The notes under the pieces: model-generated
Databases searched by the model: none
What the model was told of the DNA's origin: nothing
The model's input: only the letters and a program-made list of their open reading frames with translations
DNA from: Zhengitettix transpicula
Taxonomy: Eukaryota > Arthropoda > Insecta > Orthoptera > Tetrigidae
Direction: 5' to 3'
Assembly: GCA_037074705.1 (NCBI GenBank)
Contig: CM073591.1
Coordinates: 2,286,087 to 2,350,086, forward strand
DNA: 64,000 bases
Translations under genes and position numbers: made by a program
Shown here: positions 47,128 to 58,864 of the stretch, one piece after another
Position numbering within the stretch: the stretch's first letter is position 1
Layout of the letters: each line of letters starts with the position of its first letter

Positions 47128-47217
47128 TATTTATAATGGCCGCAACCACCCACTGATGGCAACTCTTGACATTTGCTGTGAGGGCCAAGGCGCACTGTTT
47201 TACGAGTCACAGATAAG
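47128..47217 (-). promoter_or_regulatory. Promoter of the Arg-P1 Kazal gene: TATA box and GATA site
   Basis: The minus strand has TATAAATA at 47135-47128, 44 nt before the ATG, and CTTATCTG at 47217-47210, a consensus AGATAAG site, preceded by GGCGACACTGGT like the block in the other copies. Confidence 0.55.
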
Positions 47218-47429
47218 AAGAACACACCAGTGTCGCCGTTCACTGTGCCATTAAATTATTAAATGTATATATGATAGTTCCAGTTGATGGAGTTGGCGTA
47301 CTTAAGCCGGAGGCGTCACTGCGGTGCGCAGAAGAACCGTTAACCGAATTAGCAATATTCTTCACAAGACTTGTTGACTTCAGTTAGGTTTCGTGTAATT
47401 GAAGTCTGCTATCATAATCACCATATTAA

Positions 47430-47983
47430 CACGTTCGTCGCCGCGTCACCCAAATATGGGTGACGCTGTTCTTGTTCAAGTTAATAGGATAGTTAGTTGT
47501 ATTTTTAAACGTAAAATAATGGAATAAGCACTGAAATATATATTTAGGATAACACGTCCTCATAGACTTGCCCCGCTCTTTCTTACGAATCTATAAATGG
47601 TGGGACACGTTCCTCGTTTTATTTATATTATTCTTGGGTATAGCATTTTCCGAGGACAAACATTCGGTAACGAGAAGTTCCCAAAATGTTCTTATTTCTA
47701 TTTTTTTAATTTGTGGCTCTCTCGTACTCGATGTGAGTATTTACTATAGACCTACTTGGTCCTAAAAGCAAATGCAATGCTAATTTCCGATACCACTTGA
47801 TACTTTTCCGTAACGTTGCGGCATGTGACAGCATCTGGTCGCTTCTATTCCACTTGTCCCATTATATGCCCGTACTACCAAATGGAGGAGTTGCATGTTT
47901 TCTTGATAACATCCCACCATTTTAGCAGTCAGACTTGGGCTTGGCGAGAAAACTCGGCTGAATCACGCTGGACGATGAACGTG
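47430..47983 (+). mobile_element. piggyBac-like MITE
   Basis: It begins directly after TTAA (47426-47429) with CACGTTCGTCGCC and ends GGACGATGAACGTG directly before TCAA, a one-base decayed TTAA. The ends are inverted repeats matching at 11 of 13 positions. A subterminal palindrome GTCACCCAAATATGGGTGAC sits just inside the left end. At 554 bp with no transposase frame, it must have been mobilised in trans. Confidence 0.5.
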
Positions 47984-47989
47984 TCAAAC

Positions 47990-49700
47990 TGTTCTAAGCA
48001 CTTAAACGTGAGTCCGCGTCATGTCAGCTGTTCCATGTTTACGTATAAAATATAAAGAAACACGTAAGACGTAAGAAAAGGTCTCAAAGATGGAGGCGGT
48101 TTACAATTAATATCTCTACATTTTATTCAGCAATGTAATACAAATTTATTACACGAAAATACCAAACTTGATTCTACAAGTTTTAAAGTAGAGTTCGCGA
48201 GAAACAGAATGACGTGTTACATGTGGAGTAGGAGAAGGAAGAAGATGGACGGGAGTATTGTCGTCAGGCGGGAACTTCTTCTTAGGAACGGGACGTGCAG
48301 ACATCAAACAAGTTCTCTGCCTTATCCTCCCTGAATTTTCACTGATAAGTTATTCGACTCACTACGTATCCCGAACTGACAATACATTTCTCGTATACTG
48401 CCAATGTTTTCAGTATAGTTTCTACACCAGCAAGTGGCCGTGTGTAATATTTGTGCTCGCCGTGACTGAAGCCACTAGTTCCACTTGGTACAAGCTATTA
48501 CCAGAAATATGGAAAATAGGAAAGTTTGGTAAAGAGGAGGTTGGGCGTTAAGGTTGCATGACGCTGGCAGAATAGGCGGATCGGTGAGTCGGGAAAGGCC
48601 TTCATAAACATGTTTGTAGAACGAAGATTTATTAAAGGATTTCAGGTAAAGGAAGACCAGGTTTACCAGTCTAGTGATAAGACTTGCGTTACTTCCGTGC
48701 CAGAGAGGCTCCCCTGCATGGCTCGACCGCGCCAAAGAACTCTCCAATGAGGTGCTTCCGACTGGAACGCTGAGGGCCGACAAAGCGTCCAGGAACAAAT
48801 ACGTGCCACAGGTAGCGTGGGGTTTGCTGATGCAGATTCAGCAGCCAGCCACCATGTCTCGCTTCCATTCGGTGGAAAAATAATGGACTCGTCCAAGACT
48901 GTAGGTTCTAGCGCACAAAACGTTGCATAATGCAACCAAAAATGAAAAAGAATTTAATAAAATACGACACGTGACAATGGTTCATGTTAATCGGAGTTTC
49001 TCCGTACCACCACTTAAGTTACAGGGCAGTGGACCACTGCGAATCTTAAGTTGACAGGGGTAGCCATTTCTCTGCAGCTATACTTTGGCGCCAGCTATTT
49101 TCCATTGTAAATAACAGTTCATTCAAGTCACAATATCAGTACGAGATTCTTTCTCAGACAGGGCGTTGCGTGTTGGGGTTTTTTTTTTCGATAACATTTA
49201 ATGGGTGTCATCTTTGGTACCATTTCCCGCTCGTAGCATCCGTAGGAGTCAGAAAACACCAGCGACCGTCAAACTAACAGCATCGTATCTCGAGATTTCG
49301 TGAAATGTCCACGTGATTTTGATTTGAAATTACTACCAGGGAAAATACCTTCAGGAGATTGGATCTCAACGGTCTAAATTCGGTGGACCGCAGCCGCTAT
49401 CTGGAGTAAAATAGCTTGTTCCTCCTTGACCTCTCTTCACCAACCTCATGTCCACCAGCCGACGTTCCAGACCATCCCAGATCATATCGCTTATGGAGTT
49501 TTCTTCTCCAAAACACACGCTCAAACCATTTGCGCAAGGAATGTGATGGCTTCTACAGAGGTGTTGAAACAATCAGCCTCTCGCACCCTCCCATATGTTG
49601 CGCATTACTTCCGGGTTTGACGACTGGTTTGAACTTGTATCACATTGTTTGATTGCCTTTGATTCCGTGAAGATCTCGTCGCTTTTATTTAAAACTATCT
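47990..49700. other. Gene-poor stretch
   Basis: Open frames up to about 107 codons overlap on both strands near 48475-48935 and 49366-49652, but none shows a domain, a splice-consistent extension or a promoter. I see no supported gene. Confidence 0.35.
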
Positions 49701-50995
49701 GGGTGCTCGGCGTTGCCCGAGATGTCATTTATCCATAACCCCCGATATGACTTCAATTTAGGTTGCTTTTGCGCTATTTTTATGTAACGCTCCTCGAACC
49801 CTAACCTTAAATTTGTCACCTCCCATGCCGAAGGGGGTTGAAGTCATTGACCAAATATATCGGCCGATTTTACATGTTAGAAGATGACCACCCCCACAAA
49901 TATGCGATAATGAAAAAGAATGTATTCCACGCAAAAATAGGCCGATTACATTGTCTGAAAATTCATTCCCCCGCCCAACACCTCCCTAACCCGTCGCGTT
50001 ACCCAAGTTGTCACAAATAGATTCAGTAACATTCATAGTCTCTGAATTGATTCGAATCTCGATTGTTTTTGCGTTTTTTTACTTAACGTACCTCCACACC
50101 ACCCCTAAGCTTGCTCCCCTCACAGGGGCTGAAATTATCCACAAACAGCATCGATATACATAAAATCAAAATAATTATCGCAAATATCGACCGTTTAACA
50201 TGTTTGAAAATTTCCACCCTCCGACGACTCCCGCTTCGGGGACTTAAACGGCAAGTTGAATGTCGTAATTAAACTGAGTGACAACTATAACCCCGGATTC
50301 GGCTCCAATATCGATAGTTTTTGCTTTCTTTTTATGTAATGCCACTTCAGGCCCACCCTTAAGAGTGTACCCTTAAAAATCCCGAAAGGGGCTGAAATTA
50401 TACACAGAGAACATGTAAAAAAAATTTACGTATCTCATTAATGCCCAAATATATTTGTTCATAGAAAAAAATCTGCCGGTTAACATGTTTTGAAAAATTC
50501 TCTCCCCGCCCTCCCCCTCTCATCACCGCCAATTCCCACCCACCCCCGTGCGTTTCTCAGTTTGTTATAAATAGTCTCAGCGACATCCATAACCCCGATT
50601 TGACTCGAATCTCGGTTGTCTACGCGTTGTTTTCCTGTAAAGAATCTACATCTCAAACCCAAAGGGAACCCTTTTCTCATGGTGTAAGGGATGAAAATTA
50701 TTTTCAGATAACATCGGTAGAAACACTATCAATATCTGTGACTCCTTATAATATTTATCCGACTCAAATATCGACCGTTTTAGCATGTTTAAATATTTCC
50801 ACCCCCGTCCACCCCAACTTCTGGGGGTGGTAGACGCGTTTCACCCCGACATTGTTTGTTTCCTGGTTGCAAAGAACACGTGTACGAAATTTGGTGAAAT
50901 TCGCTCCACCGGTGTAGATTTGAATAAGGAACATACAAACAAACAAACAAACAAATATACAAACACTCTGCTTTATTTATTAGAAGAAGAAGATT
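49700..50995. repeat. Tandem array of ~240-300-bp units with (CAAA)n end
   Basis: Four diverged units start near 49740, 50050, 50291 and 50593. Each opens with a CCCCGAT-type segment and TCTCGGTTGTTTTTGCG. Each then has a CCTCCACC-rich part, GCTGAAATTATACACA and CGACCGTTT.A.CATGTTTGAA. The last unit runs into ACACGTGTACGAAATTTGGT, GCTCCACCGGTGTAG, then ACATACAAACAAACAAAC. It shares structure with 13383-13985 and 62225-62740. Confidence 0.55.
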
Positions 50996-51619
50996 AGATT
51001 AAATTTCGTCCTCCAGTGTTTAATCAGTGTTATTACTTACACTTATGGTGACTTCAAGAATTATTAAAGAAAAGGAATTACTACGGGAGTATATAGAAAT
51101 GTATCACTGTGGAATATGAAGACTGTAAAAACATAAATAATAAGGATGTGGCGTAAAATAAGGCGCTGAAAAGTAAGAAAGTAGTTTTTTCCCAAAGCAG
51201 GGCTGCGCGGAGAACCAAAATTAATACTCTCCGCATTTCGTGCCGAAGAGAAAGTCAAGGACACCATGACATATGGAAAAATATCAGAAGATGTTTACGT
51301 ATCCAATTTATAGGTTTTTTTAAAACGATATTTATATTTTGAGGGAACAGAACACACAAAAGCAATAAACCTTCGCAATGGACGAAAGTAAAGACGGAAT
51401 ACATGGCATAGTAAGCATTTCAACAACGGTTTTTCTTGTTTACTAGAATAATTACAAAATGGAATTTGAAGCAAGTAGGTTAACGAAATATAGACAGTTA
51501 TGCAGATAAAATGTAATTAAATGAAAGTTTTTCCTCTGATTCGACAACTAGAAGAGGAGGCTGGACCTCCGGTTAGATGTCACCGCTGCCTCTGATTCAA
51601 AATTAATAATAAGGAAGAT

Positions 51620-51815
51620 TAGCGAATACCGACAAAATAAGTGATAATATAAATACCACACAATGTTTCTGGGATAAGATATTTAAGGTTTTTTGAGTTT
51701 TGACAACTGACGAGTGCAGTTGTGTCGCTCTAGGCTCTTAGCACCAGAAGAAAGAGATAAGGGTTCCAGAAACGTTGCAGTGTGGTATTATAACTTATTT
51801 TGACTGTCTTTCTGA
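51620..51815. mobile_element. Penelope-like element 3' ends, inverted pair
   Basis: A minus-strand arm (GTGATAATATAAATACCACA, then CAATGTTTCTGGGAT) faces a plus-strand arm (GAGTGCAGTTGTGTCGCTC, then TTCCAGAAACGTTGCAGTGT). Confidence 0.6.
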
Positions 51816-52139
51816 ATATTAATTTGTAATTGAATCATACAGATTTTGATTACTCTCCATTTTTGGAGAACTAAGTAGATAAAGTCTTCCTCGGTGTAAA
51901 GAATGACTAAAACCTTCTTCGGCTTCTAAGCGTCTTCTAGGAAACACATTTCTAGAACACCATGACAGTAAACGTCATCGAAACGTCGCGAATACGTCTT
52001 TCAACTCTGTTAAACACTTTTAATTAGTCATCCAAACGACGCCCATGCATTTTTCCACTCAACTAAGTAGATGTGTACATATTTACATAATAGGCAGGTG
52101 TCATTGTTAACACACGTTATTAAGAAGTTTTATACGTTG

Positions 52140-52453
52140 TCCTGCGCCTAGACCCACTGTCACGTGACGTGCCGGCCGTAGAGTGAAGCGTGACTGCAAC
52201 CACACTTCTGTCTGTCACGTCACGTGATTCACGGCCGTCAAAGTCTACTTTGACAAGTGAAAGCAGCGTTCTTCATCTGTGCAGCCATCAGTCGTGCATT
52301 ACAGCAAAAGTAAGTCTAATACCAAGTATTGAAAGTCTAAAACTAGAGACTGTGGCATGTAATATAATATTATAGAGATTCTGTCTTGTTTATAAGAATA
52401 ATTCTGTATTGTACTGTTGAAGCTGGTCGTAAATTACAACCATATATACACGT
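52140..52453 (+). repeat. Interspersed repeat, left half of an interrupted copy
   Basis: It matches 4620-4900 (GTGCCGGCCGTAGAGTG, ACCAAGTATTGAAAG, TGTTGAAGCTGGTC) and breaks at ATATACACG, where the SINE-like element was inserted. The right half resumes at 56876. Confidence 0.65.
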
Positions 52454-53029
52454 TTGGTTTTTTTTTGGATTTTTTTAGGGTAACAGGCTACATGAGGGTA
52501 ATCCACATAGTGGCAACTCCCCTTTAATAGCATAGGAAGGGATTTGAAAGGGGGGATGCAGAAGGGTAGAGGAAGGTAGCCAAGGGTTAACTAGGGCCCC
52601 CGGGCTATATTTTAAGGATCCTACCCGGCATTCGCCTAAAGAAAATGCCGGACAATCCCTAGAAAAACCTGCATCGGGTAGGTCGGGCATTGGGTACTTG
52701 TCCCACGCCCTTCCGATACCGGGAGATGAGTTTTCTGTGGGGACGCAGCATTTCCTTCTCCTTCGACCAGTTTAGGAAGCAGCTGGCCGACTCTTGCAAT
52801 GGGAACAGTGAACAACTGCCCAAGGTCAGCGACCCCGGAACATACACCTCTCAGAACAGGCCGAGGTGCCTCGGCTTGTGGGAACCTTAGTTCAAAAACG
52901 GAGAGAGGAAAAGGCATTCCCAAAGGTAGCCCCTTCCTGTCTCTCCTAGAAGGTTCTGCCTGCGAGAGAACATCCCTCACAGGTTATGCCTAAGAGAGAA
53001 TAGCCCTCACAGACAGCTTCTTCGCTTGT
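52454..53029 (-). mobile_element. 0.5-kb SINE-like element with TACACG target duplication
   Basis: The element is in reverse orientation. Its T-rich left end (the A-tail of the minus strand) follows ATATACACG and its right end precedes TACACGAG, giving a TACACG duplication. The inside matches 59658-60170. It encodes one open frame of about 114 codons on the minus strand but no recognisable reverse transcriptase, so it is probably moved by a LINE in trans. Confidence 0.6.
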
Positions 53030-53784
53030 ACACGAGTGGGTGATTCTAAATCTATAATATAAAAATGAATCGCAAAATGTGTTGGTAAGAGCATAACTCA
53101 ACAACGCCTGGACCAATTTGGCCAATTCTGTTTTTTAAATGTTCGTTGAAGTTCAAAGATGGTTTTTACGTCGAGAATAATTCGAATAATTGCTGGATAA
53201 AAACCTTTTTCCCATACAAACGTTTTCTAACTGAAACGTAGACTCAATTTGAGCTTTATTGCTATTGTATGAAGTTCATATTAAATTACAAGCACTCACT
53301 GTTGTTTAAACAATGTTGGTATGTTCCTAACGTCAAAGAGTCAATTTGCACTTTATTACCGCTATACAAAGTTCAAATTCAATCATATCTATCAAAACAT
53401 TGTGCGCTGGAGCACAGAATACATCGTTAGAGGATAAACAACAAAAAAAAAAGAAAACGAAACTCAACAAAAGTGATATTATTTTATTTGTTTTACTTTA
53501 AAATGCATCAGTTTTCAAGTCACTACATCAGTCAAACACAAACCGCGTTACCAAAAGTGTTTTATTATTTTAAGTTTTTATTATTTAATATCCCTATTTT
53601 ACATACATAAAACATTAGTACGGCTTGAAGGATTTGACTCCAAGTCATATCGAATTAAAAAAAAGTTGAAACAACAACAAACTGTCAATGTCAGTGTTGT
53701 TTTTCTTGGATTTTCGGTTACCTACTCTTCTGAGTTTGCTATTGTCAACTGATACACGAAACAAATTCGTACCTATATCGTGTT

Positions 53785-54573
53785 TTTTATATTACAGCCA
53801 GAGTCTTTAGACAAAAATTGAAATCTTTAATGGATTTCATCGTAAAACATTATGTTGGTGAGACACGCTGCTGGATGTATTCTGTGGAGTGGCAGAAACG
53901 AGGATTGCCACATGCACACATTTTGATTTGGTTGGTTAAAAAGATAAGGCCAAATGAAGTTGATGCATTGATATCAGCTGAAATCCCTAATGTAGAAGTA
54001 GATCCTGGATTGCATGAGGTAGTTATCAAAAATATGATACATGGTCCCTGTGGAACTCAAAATTCACCATGTATAATGGATGGTAAATGTTCAAAACGAT
54101 ATCCACGGACATTAATATCGGAAACAATTACTGGTAATGACGGTTGTCCACTGTATCGTCGACGATCGACAGCAGACAATGGAAGATCAACAATTGTCAA
54201 ATTAAATCAACAAGATATTGAAATAGATAATCGTTGGATTGTTCCATATTCACCCATTTTATCAAAGACCTTCAAAGCACACATCAACGTTGAATCTTGC
54301 CATTCAGTGAAATCTATTAAATACATTTGCAAATATGTAACCAAAGGGAGTGATATGGCTGTGATTGGAATTGGTGCAGAGAATTCCAATTATGAAGTTA
54401 CCCAATACCAAATGGGCCGCTATGTTAGTGGTAATGAAGCAGTATGGCGAATATTTTCTTTTCCTATTCATGAGAGACACCCTTCTGTTGTTCACTTAGC
54501 TGTGCATTTACAAAATGGACAACGAGTGTATTTTACAGCATTACAAAGAGCTCAGCCACCATCTACTACATGA
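53785..54573 (+). pseudogene. Helitron Rep (rolling-circle HUH nuclease) domain, 5'-truncated
   Basis: The frame opens with RVFRQKLKSLMDFIVK and contains VEWQKRGLPHAHILIWL, where HAH is the metal-binding HUH motif. Near its middle it has IKYICKYVTKGSD, whose two Tyr three residues apart are the catalytic pair of Helitron Rep. It then reads MGRYVSGNEAVWRIFSFP and stops at 54571-54573 just after SFPIHERHPSVVHLAV. The N-terminal region with zinc fingers is absent. In intact Helitrons the frame continues into the helicase, so a frameshift separates the two here. Confidence 0.8.
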
Positions 54574-54632
54574 ACCAGTATTTTTGAGACATGCCAAATG
54601 ATTATTTTGCACAAACATTGCTATATTCTTAA

Positions 54633-56622
54633 ATGCCAAAATATTATACTTGGAATCAATCCTCAAGGAGATTTATACGACGGAAACAAGGAAAACAAGT
54701 TCCAGGATACCCAGATGTGTATTCCACCGATGCCATTGGTCGAATTTATTCAGTCCGTCCAAGCAATGATGAATGTTTTTATTTACGACTGCTATTAGTC
54801 AATGTACGTGGCCCAACATCATTCCAACACTTACGAACTTTTGATGGTGAATTGTGTGGATCTTACAGAGAAGCCTGTCAACGTTTACAATTGCTAGAAA
54901 ATGACGCTCATTGGGATCAAACTCTCAATGATGCTGTAATATCATCACACGCTCATAAAATACGAACATTGTTTTCTATAATCATATCCACATGCTTCCC
55001 AGCAAACCCAATTGATATGTGGATCAAGTACAAAGATTATATGTGTGATGATATTTTGTATCAAATACGAAATATAATGGGAAATCCAAATATACAAATC
55101 AGTGAAGAAATTTACAACGAAGCATTGATTCCAATTGAGGACATGTGCTTGATGATGTCAAACAAACTATTAATTCAATTAGGCCTGGCCGCGCCCAATC
55201 GTCCAATGCATGATGCTTTCAACCAAGAGTTGAATCGAGAAAAACTGTATGATCTTAACATTATGAAAGAACTAATTCTTCCACTGTTGAATGAACAACA
55301 GAAGTATGTATTTGATACTCTTATGAAAGTAATAAATGATGAAACTGGAGGGATTTACTTCTTAGATGCACCTGGTGGTACAGGAAAAACTTTTTTGATT
55401 TCATTAATATTAGCAACGATTTGCTCACAAAATAAAACTGCACTTTCACTCGCTTCGTCGGGAATCGCAGCAACTTTGCTTGAAGGTGGTCGAACAGCCC
55501 ATTCAGCATTAAAATTGCCATTAAATATGCAAAGCAATGAAACTCCGACCTGCAACATTTCGAAGAACTCTGCAATGGCAAAGGTCTTGCAGCAATGTCA
55601 ATTAATTATTTGGGATGAATGCACGATGGCACATAAAAAATCTTTGGAGGCTTTAGACAGAACCTTGAAAGATCTACGGAGCAGTCATAAGCAATTTGGT
55701 GGTGCAATGATTTTATTAGCAGGAGATTTTCGTCAAACATTGCCAGTGATTCCACGATCAACACCAGCTGATGAACTCAATGCACGTCTAAAGTCCTCCA
55801 ATTTGTGGAAACGTGTCAAAGTACTTCATTTAAGCAAGAATATGCGTGTCGAGTTGCAAAATGATCAATCTGGAAACATATTCTCTAAACAACTCATTGA
55901 CATTGGTAATGGCAAATTTCCTATAGACATGTTGACTGGCTGCATTAACTTTCCTCACAGTTTTTGTCAGTTAACTCGATCAAAAGATGAACTTATTCAG
56001 AAGGTGTTTCCAGATGTTTCTCAAAATTACAGAAACCATGATTGGTTGAGCGAACGAGCTATATTGGCTGCAAAAAACATAGATGTAAATGAATTAAATT
56101 TAAAAATTCAAGAACAAATTACAGGCGAATCGAGGATATATAAATCAGTTGATTCGGCTACTAACCAAGATGATGTAGTGAACTATCCTCCAGAGTTTTT
56201 AAACTCGCTGGATTTGCCAGGATTGCCACCTCACGATGTTGCGAAATATCAACCAAACGCGTCTTTGCAACGGCACACGGTTAGCGATAAAAAAATTACT
56301 AAACAACGTGATAGAAGTAACTGTACTGAAAGGAAAGTATAAAGGAGAAGACGTTCTCATACCGCGCATCGCAATGATTCCGACTGATGTGCCGTTTGAC
56401 TTTAAACGACTACAGTTTCCAGTTCGGCTTGCGTTTGCTATGACCACAAACAAGCCCCAGGGGCAATCATTAAGTGTTTGTGGTATTAATCTGGAAAACC
56501 CATGTTTCTCACATGGTCAATTGTATGTTGCCTGTTCCCGTGTTGGAAAACCATCAGATTTGTTTGTCTATGCGCCAGGTAATCAAACAAAAAACATCGT
56601 ATATGACAAAGAACTACAATGA
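54633..56622 (+). pseudogene. Helitron Pif1/RecD-like helicase domain, frameshifted
   Basis: The first frame (54633-56342) holds the linker PKYYTWN...LRLLLVNVRGPTSFQHL and the SF1B helicase motifs. These are Walker A in DAPGGTGKTFL, motif Ia ALSLASSGIAATLL, Walker B in LIIWDECTMAHK, and LAGDFRQTLPVI. Near 56230 the reading shifts. A second frame (56236-56622) carries LRNINQTRLCNGTRL, PVRLAFAMTTNKPQGQS and LYVACSRVGKP, the C-terminal helicase motifs. About ten expected codons (the QLKVGSVV region) are missing at the junction. Helicase activity is therefore lost unless this copy is mis-assembled. Confidence 0.8.
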
Positions 56623-56875
56623 AAATAAAACTGATTTTTGTTAATAATTATGATTCACATGATTAACAATTACTTATTTTTAAATGCTTATAAATGTTTT
56701 ATTTAATTATATTTCTTATTCACAACGCCCTATCACCAGAGTGACGGTTCTGTTCAGGAGAACTTTTCGCCCCGACTATAAAATATGTAGGAAAAAAAAA
56801 GTCACATTACAAATCATTTTGACAGGACTTTATTGCAATTTAATTAGGCAGTACGAAGTCTGCCGCGTCAGCTAG

Positions 56876-56995
56876 TATGATATAAAAATTTAAGTCCATG
56901 TTCTTAGATACGCGCGACTTATACGGCGTTATTAAATAACAATAAAAGCACCTGCCTGAGAGAGTAAGTCGGCTTGATATATTTTTTTTATTCTA
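56876..56995 (+). repeat. Interspersed repeat, right half of the interrupted copy
   Basis: TATGATATAAAAATTTAAGT through CTGCCTGAGAGAGTAAGTC continues the repeat broken at 52453, matching 4912-5010. Confidence 0.65.
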
Positions 56996-57044
56996 TCAAA
57001 AGGGATAATACAATTGTTGACTTTTTATAGTGTCTGTTTGTACA

Positions 57045-57250
57045 TTAATAGCTGCTATGATCCCTTATTATTACGCCAACCCTTCGGCTTTCCCATTGTC
57101 GTTGCGATTTCGTCCCTTTTGAGTGTTGTCAACTGACCAGTGCAGTTGTTTCTCTAGGCTCTTCTTAGCACCTGACGAAAGGAACAAGGATCCCAGAAAC
57201 GTTGTGTGGTATTTATAGTATCCCTTTTTATCTTAATTGGCTAACTTTAT
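57045..57250 (+). mobile_element. Penelope-like element 3' end, most complete solo copy
   Basis: It has the same 3' UTR as the GIY-YIG relic (GCTATGATCCCTTATTATTA, then CGCCAACCCTTCGGCTTTCC) followed by the terminal motif. CTGACGA (57172-57178), a 17-nt spacer with GGA/TCC pairing, and GAAAC (57196-57200) form a hammerhead-like core. Confidence 0.6.
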
Positions 57251-57935
57251 TATTCATTATTTTCAATGAGACGTAATTTTTTTCATTTCCTCTGCTGAAT
57301 AAAAAAAAAAAGTTGTTGCAATGCTTACTGTTTCGTCTCTATTTTCAATACCGTCTATTGCTGACTTTTCTTGCATTTGAGTCTTTTGGTCCCTGAAAAT
57401 ATCAATATAGTTTTAACATACGTAAACATATTCAGTTCTTTTGCCATAGGTCATGGTGTCTTCGACTTTCTCTTCGGTACGAAATGCTCACGGCTTTGGA
57501 ATCGACTACTATTTAATTTTTCCGTCAGCTTCTCGAAAGCCATATTCTTCTTACTTCTGTTTTTATAGTCTTTACGTTTCACCGTCCATGGTTCAGATAA
57601 ATGACGACACAGTTCTTCATACTACTGTCAAAATTCATTTTCTTCATCACTTCTTGAAGTCGCTACGTGAGAAAGGAACAACGATTAAACATTGAAGAAT
57701 ATAAATAAACACGACGACATCTTCAATCAATCAAAGATTGTCAAGCAGTGCCATTCACGTTCATTGTACGAATACGGTCAGAGTTGTCATATGTGTTGTA
57801 TTACCAAAACAACAAGGTTTCGTCGGACTTCAACAAGTGTCTACTACAATTCAAACAAGTTTTGCCTCTACATAAAAATAATATAAAATAGATTTACCTT
57901 AGAATTTCTTTAAATTGCCGTTTTATTTCATATAT

Positions 57936-58864
57936 TGTAATAATTAAACGAGAGGCGTTTAATAAATAAAAAATTAATAAACTTTTACAAACAATAGATT
58001 TATTTTCAATACTTTAAAACAATTACACAATTTAAAAACATATCTCAGAGTCTCTACTGGGTTTAATAATGGCGAATCATTTAATTTCTCAACTTAAACA
58101 CAAATTCCAATTTAAAAGAGAAAAGATTTACTCGTCAATTAACTATGACGAAATTTACTTGTCAGCGAAGTTAAACTAACAAGATGGATTCTAATTTACA
58201 ATTTTTAATCAAAAGAAGAGAACGAAATTTGACGTGTATCTTTTAATCAGGTTAACATAAGTATTTGTTTCACAGTGTTACTCACGGCAGTATTCCAGGA
58301 TACCTTGTAATTGACTAAACGCTATGGCGGGGTTTTGCACAGCTTCTAAAACTCACAGATTCTAAAATTTCTATTTTTAGATCAAAACTCAGGAACCAGG
58401 ATGATTTTCCTTTCGTCTCTCCCTCGGTTGACTTCTGCCCGGCTACGTTCACAAGACTGTTTGTGCTTAGCAGGTTTCGTAGTTCTGCTCGAGTGAATAT
58501 TTCGTCTTGAGCAAAATGTTCAGGGACCAATTAACTCTGTTGCTTGGTAATGATCGATATTTCTCTGCAAATTTACTTTAAATATTTGAAATTGTCTTGT
58601 CTACTTCCAACATGACCAATTTCTGTCGTGTCTGACTGCCAACTGCTTCTACTTAACTTTACTTTTTAAAAGAATATCTCGTCTGTTTTAATACGACCAT
58701 TTCCTGTCGTTTCTGCTTGCCAACTGAACTCCCGTCTCGTAATTTTGAGCAGGCATTGCTTCTTCCGACAAAGAAACAATGCTCTCCTTGTTTATTGTTG
58801 TTCTTTTCTCTAACAATTTAAATTTTTAATTTCACAATTAATGTCTTATTTAATTGGCATTACA
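57936..58864 (-). mobile_element. LTR-like element with ATAT target duplication, reverse copy
   Basis: It starts TGTAATAATTAAACGAG and ends AATTGGCATTACA with ATAT on both sides; it is the reverse complement of 28284-29273. The 929 bp contain no protein-coding relic. Confidence 0.55.

Larger units (their letters stand above)
53051..56875 (+). mobile_element. Degraded Helitron, 3.8 kb
   Basis: The 5' end TCTATAATATAAAAATGAAT follows an A. The 3' end CTAG, preceded by the hairpin GGCAG-tacgaagt-CTGCC, is followed by a T. These are the hallmark ends of a Helitron in an A^T target. Inside are a Rep relic (53818-54573) and a Pif1-family helicase relic (54633-56622). The flanking host repeat matches an uninterrupted copy at 4620-5010, confirming the boundaries. 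The 5' half of the Rep gene is missing, so it is not autonomous. Confidence 0.8.

Noticed and set aside
46738..47136. 132-codon plus-strand frame
   Set aside because: Antisense shadow of exons 1 and 2 of the 47084 Kazal gene.
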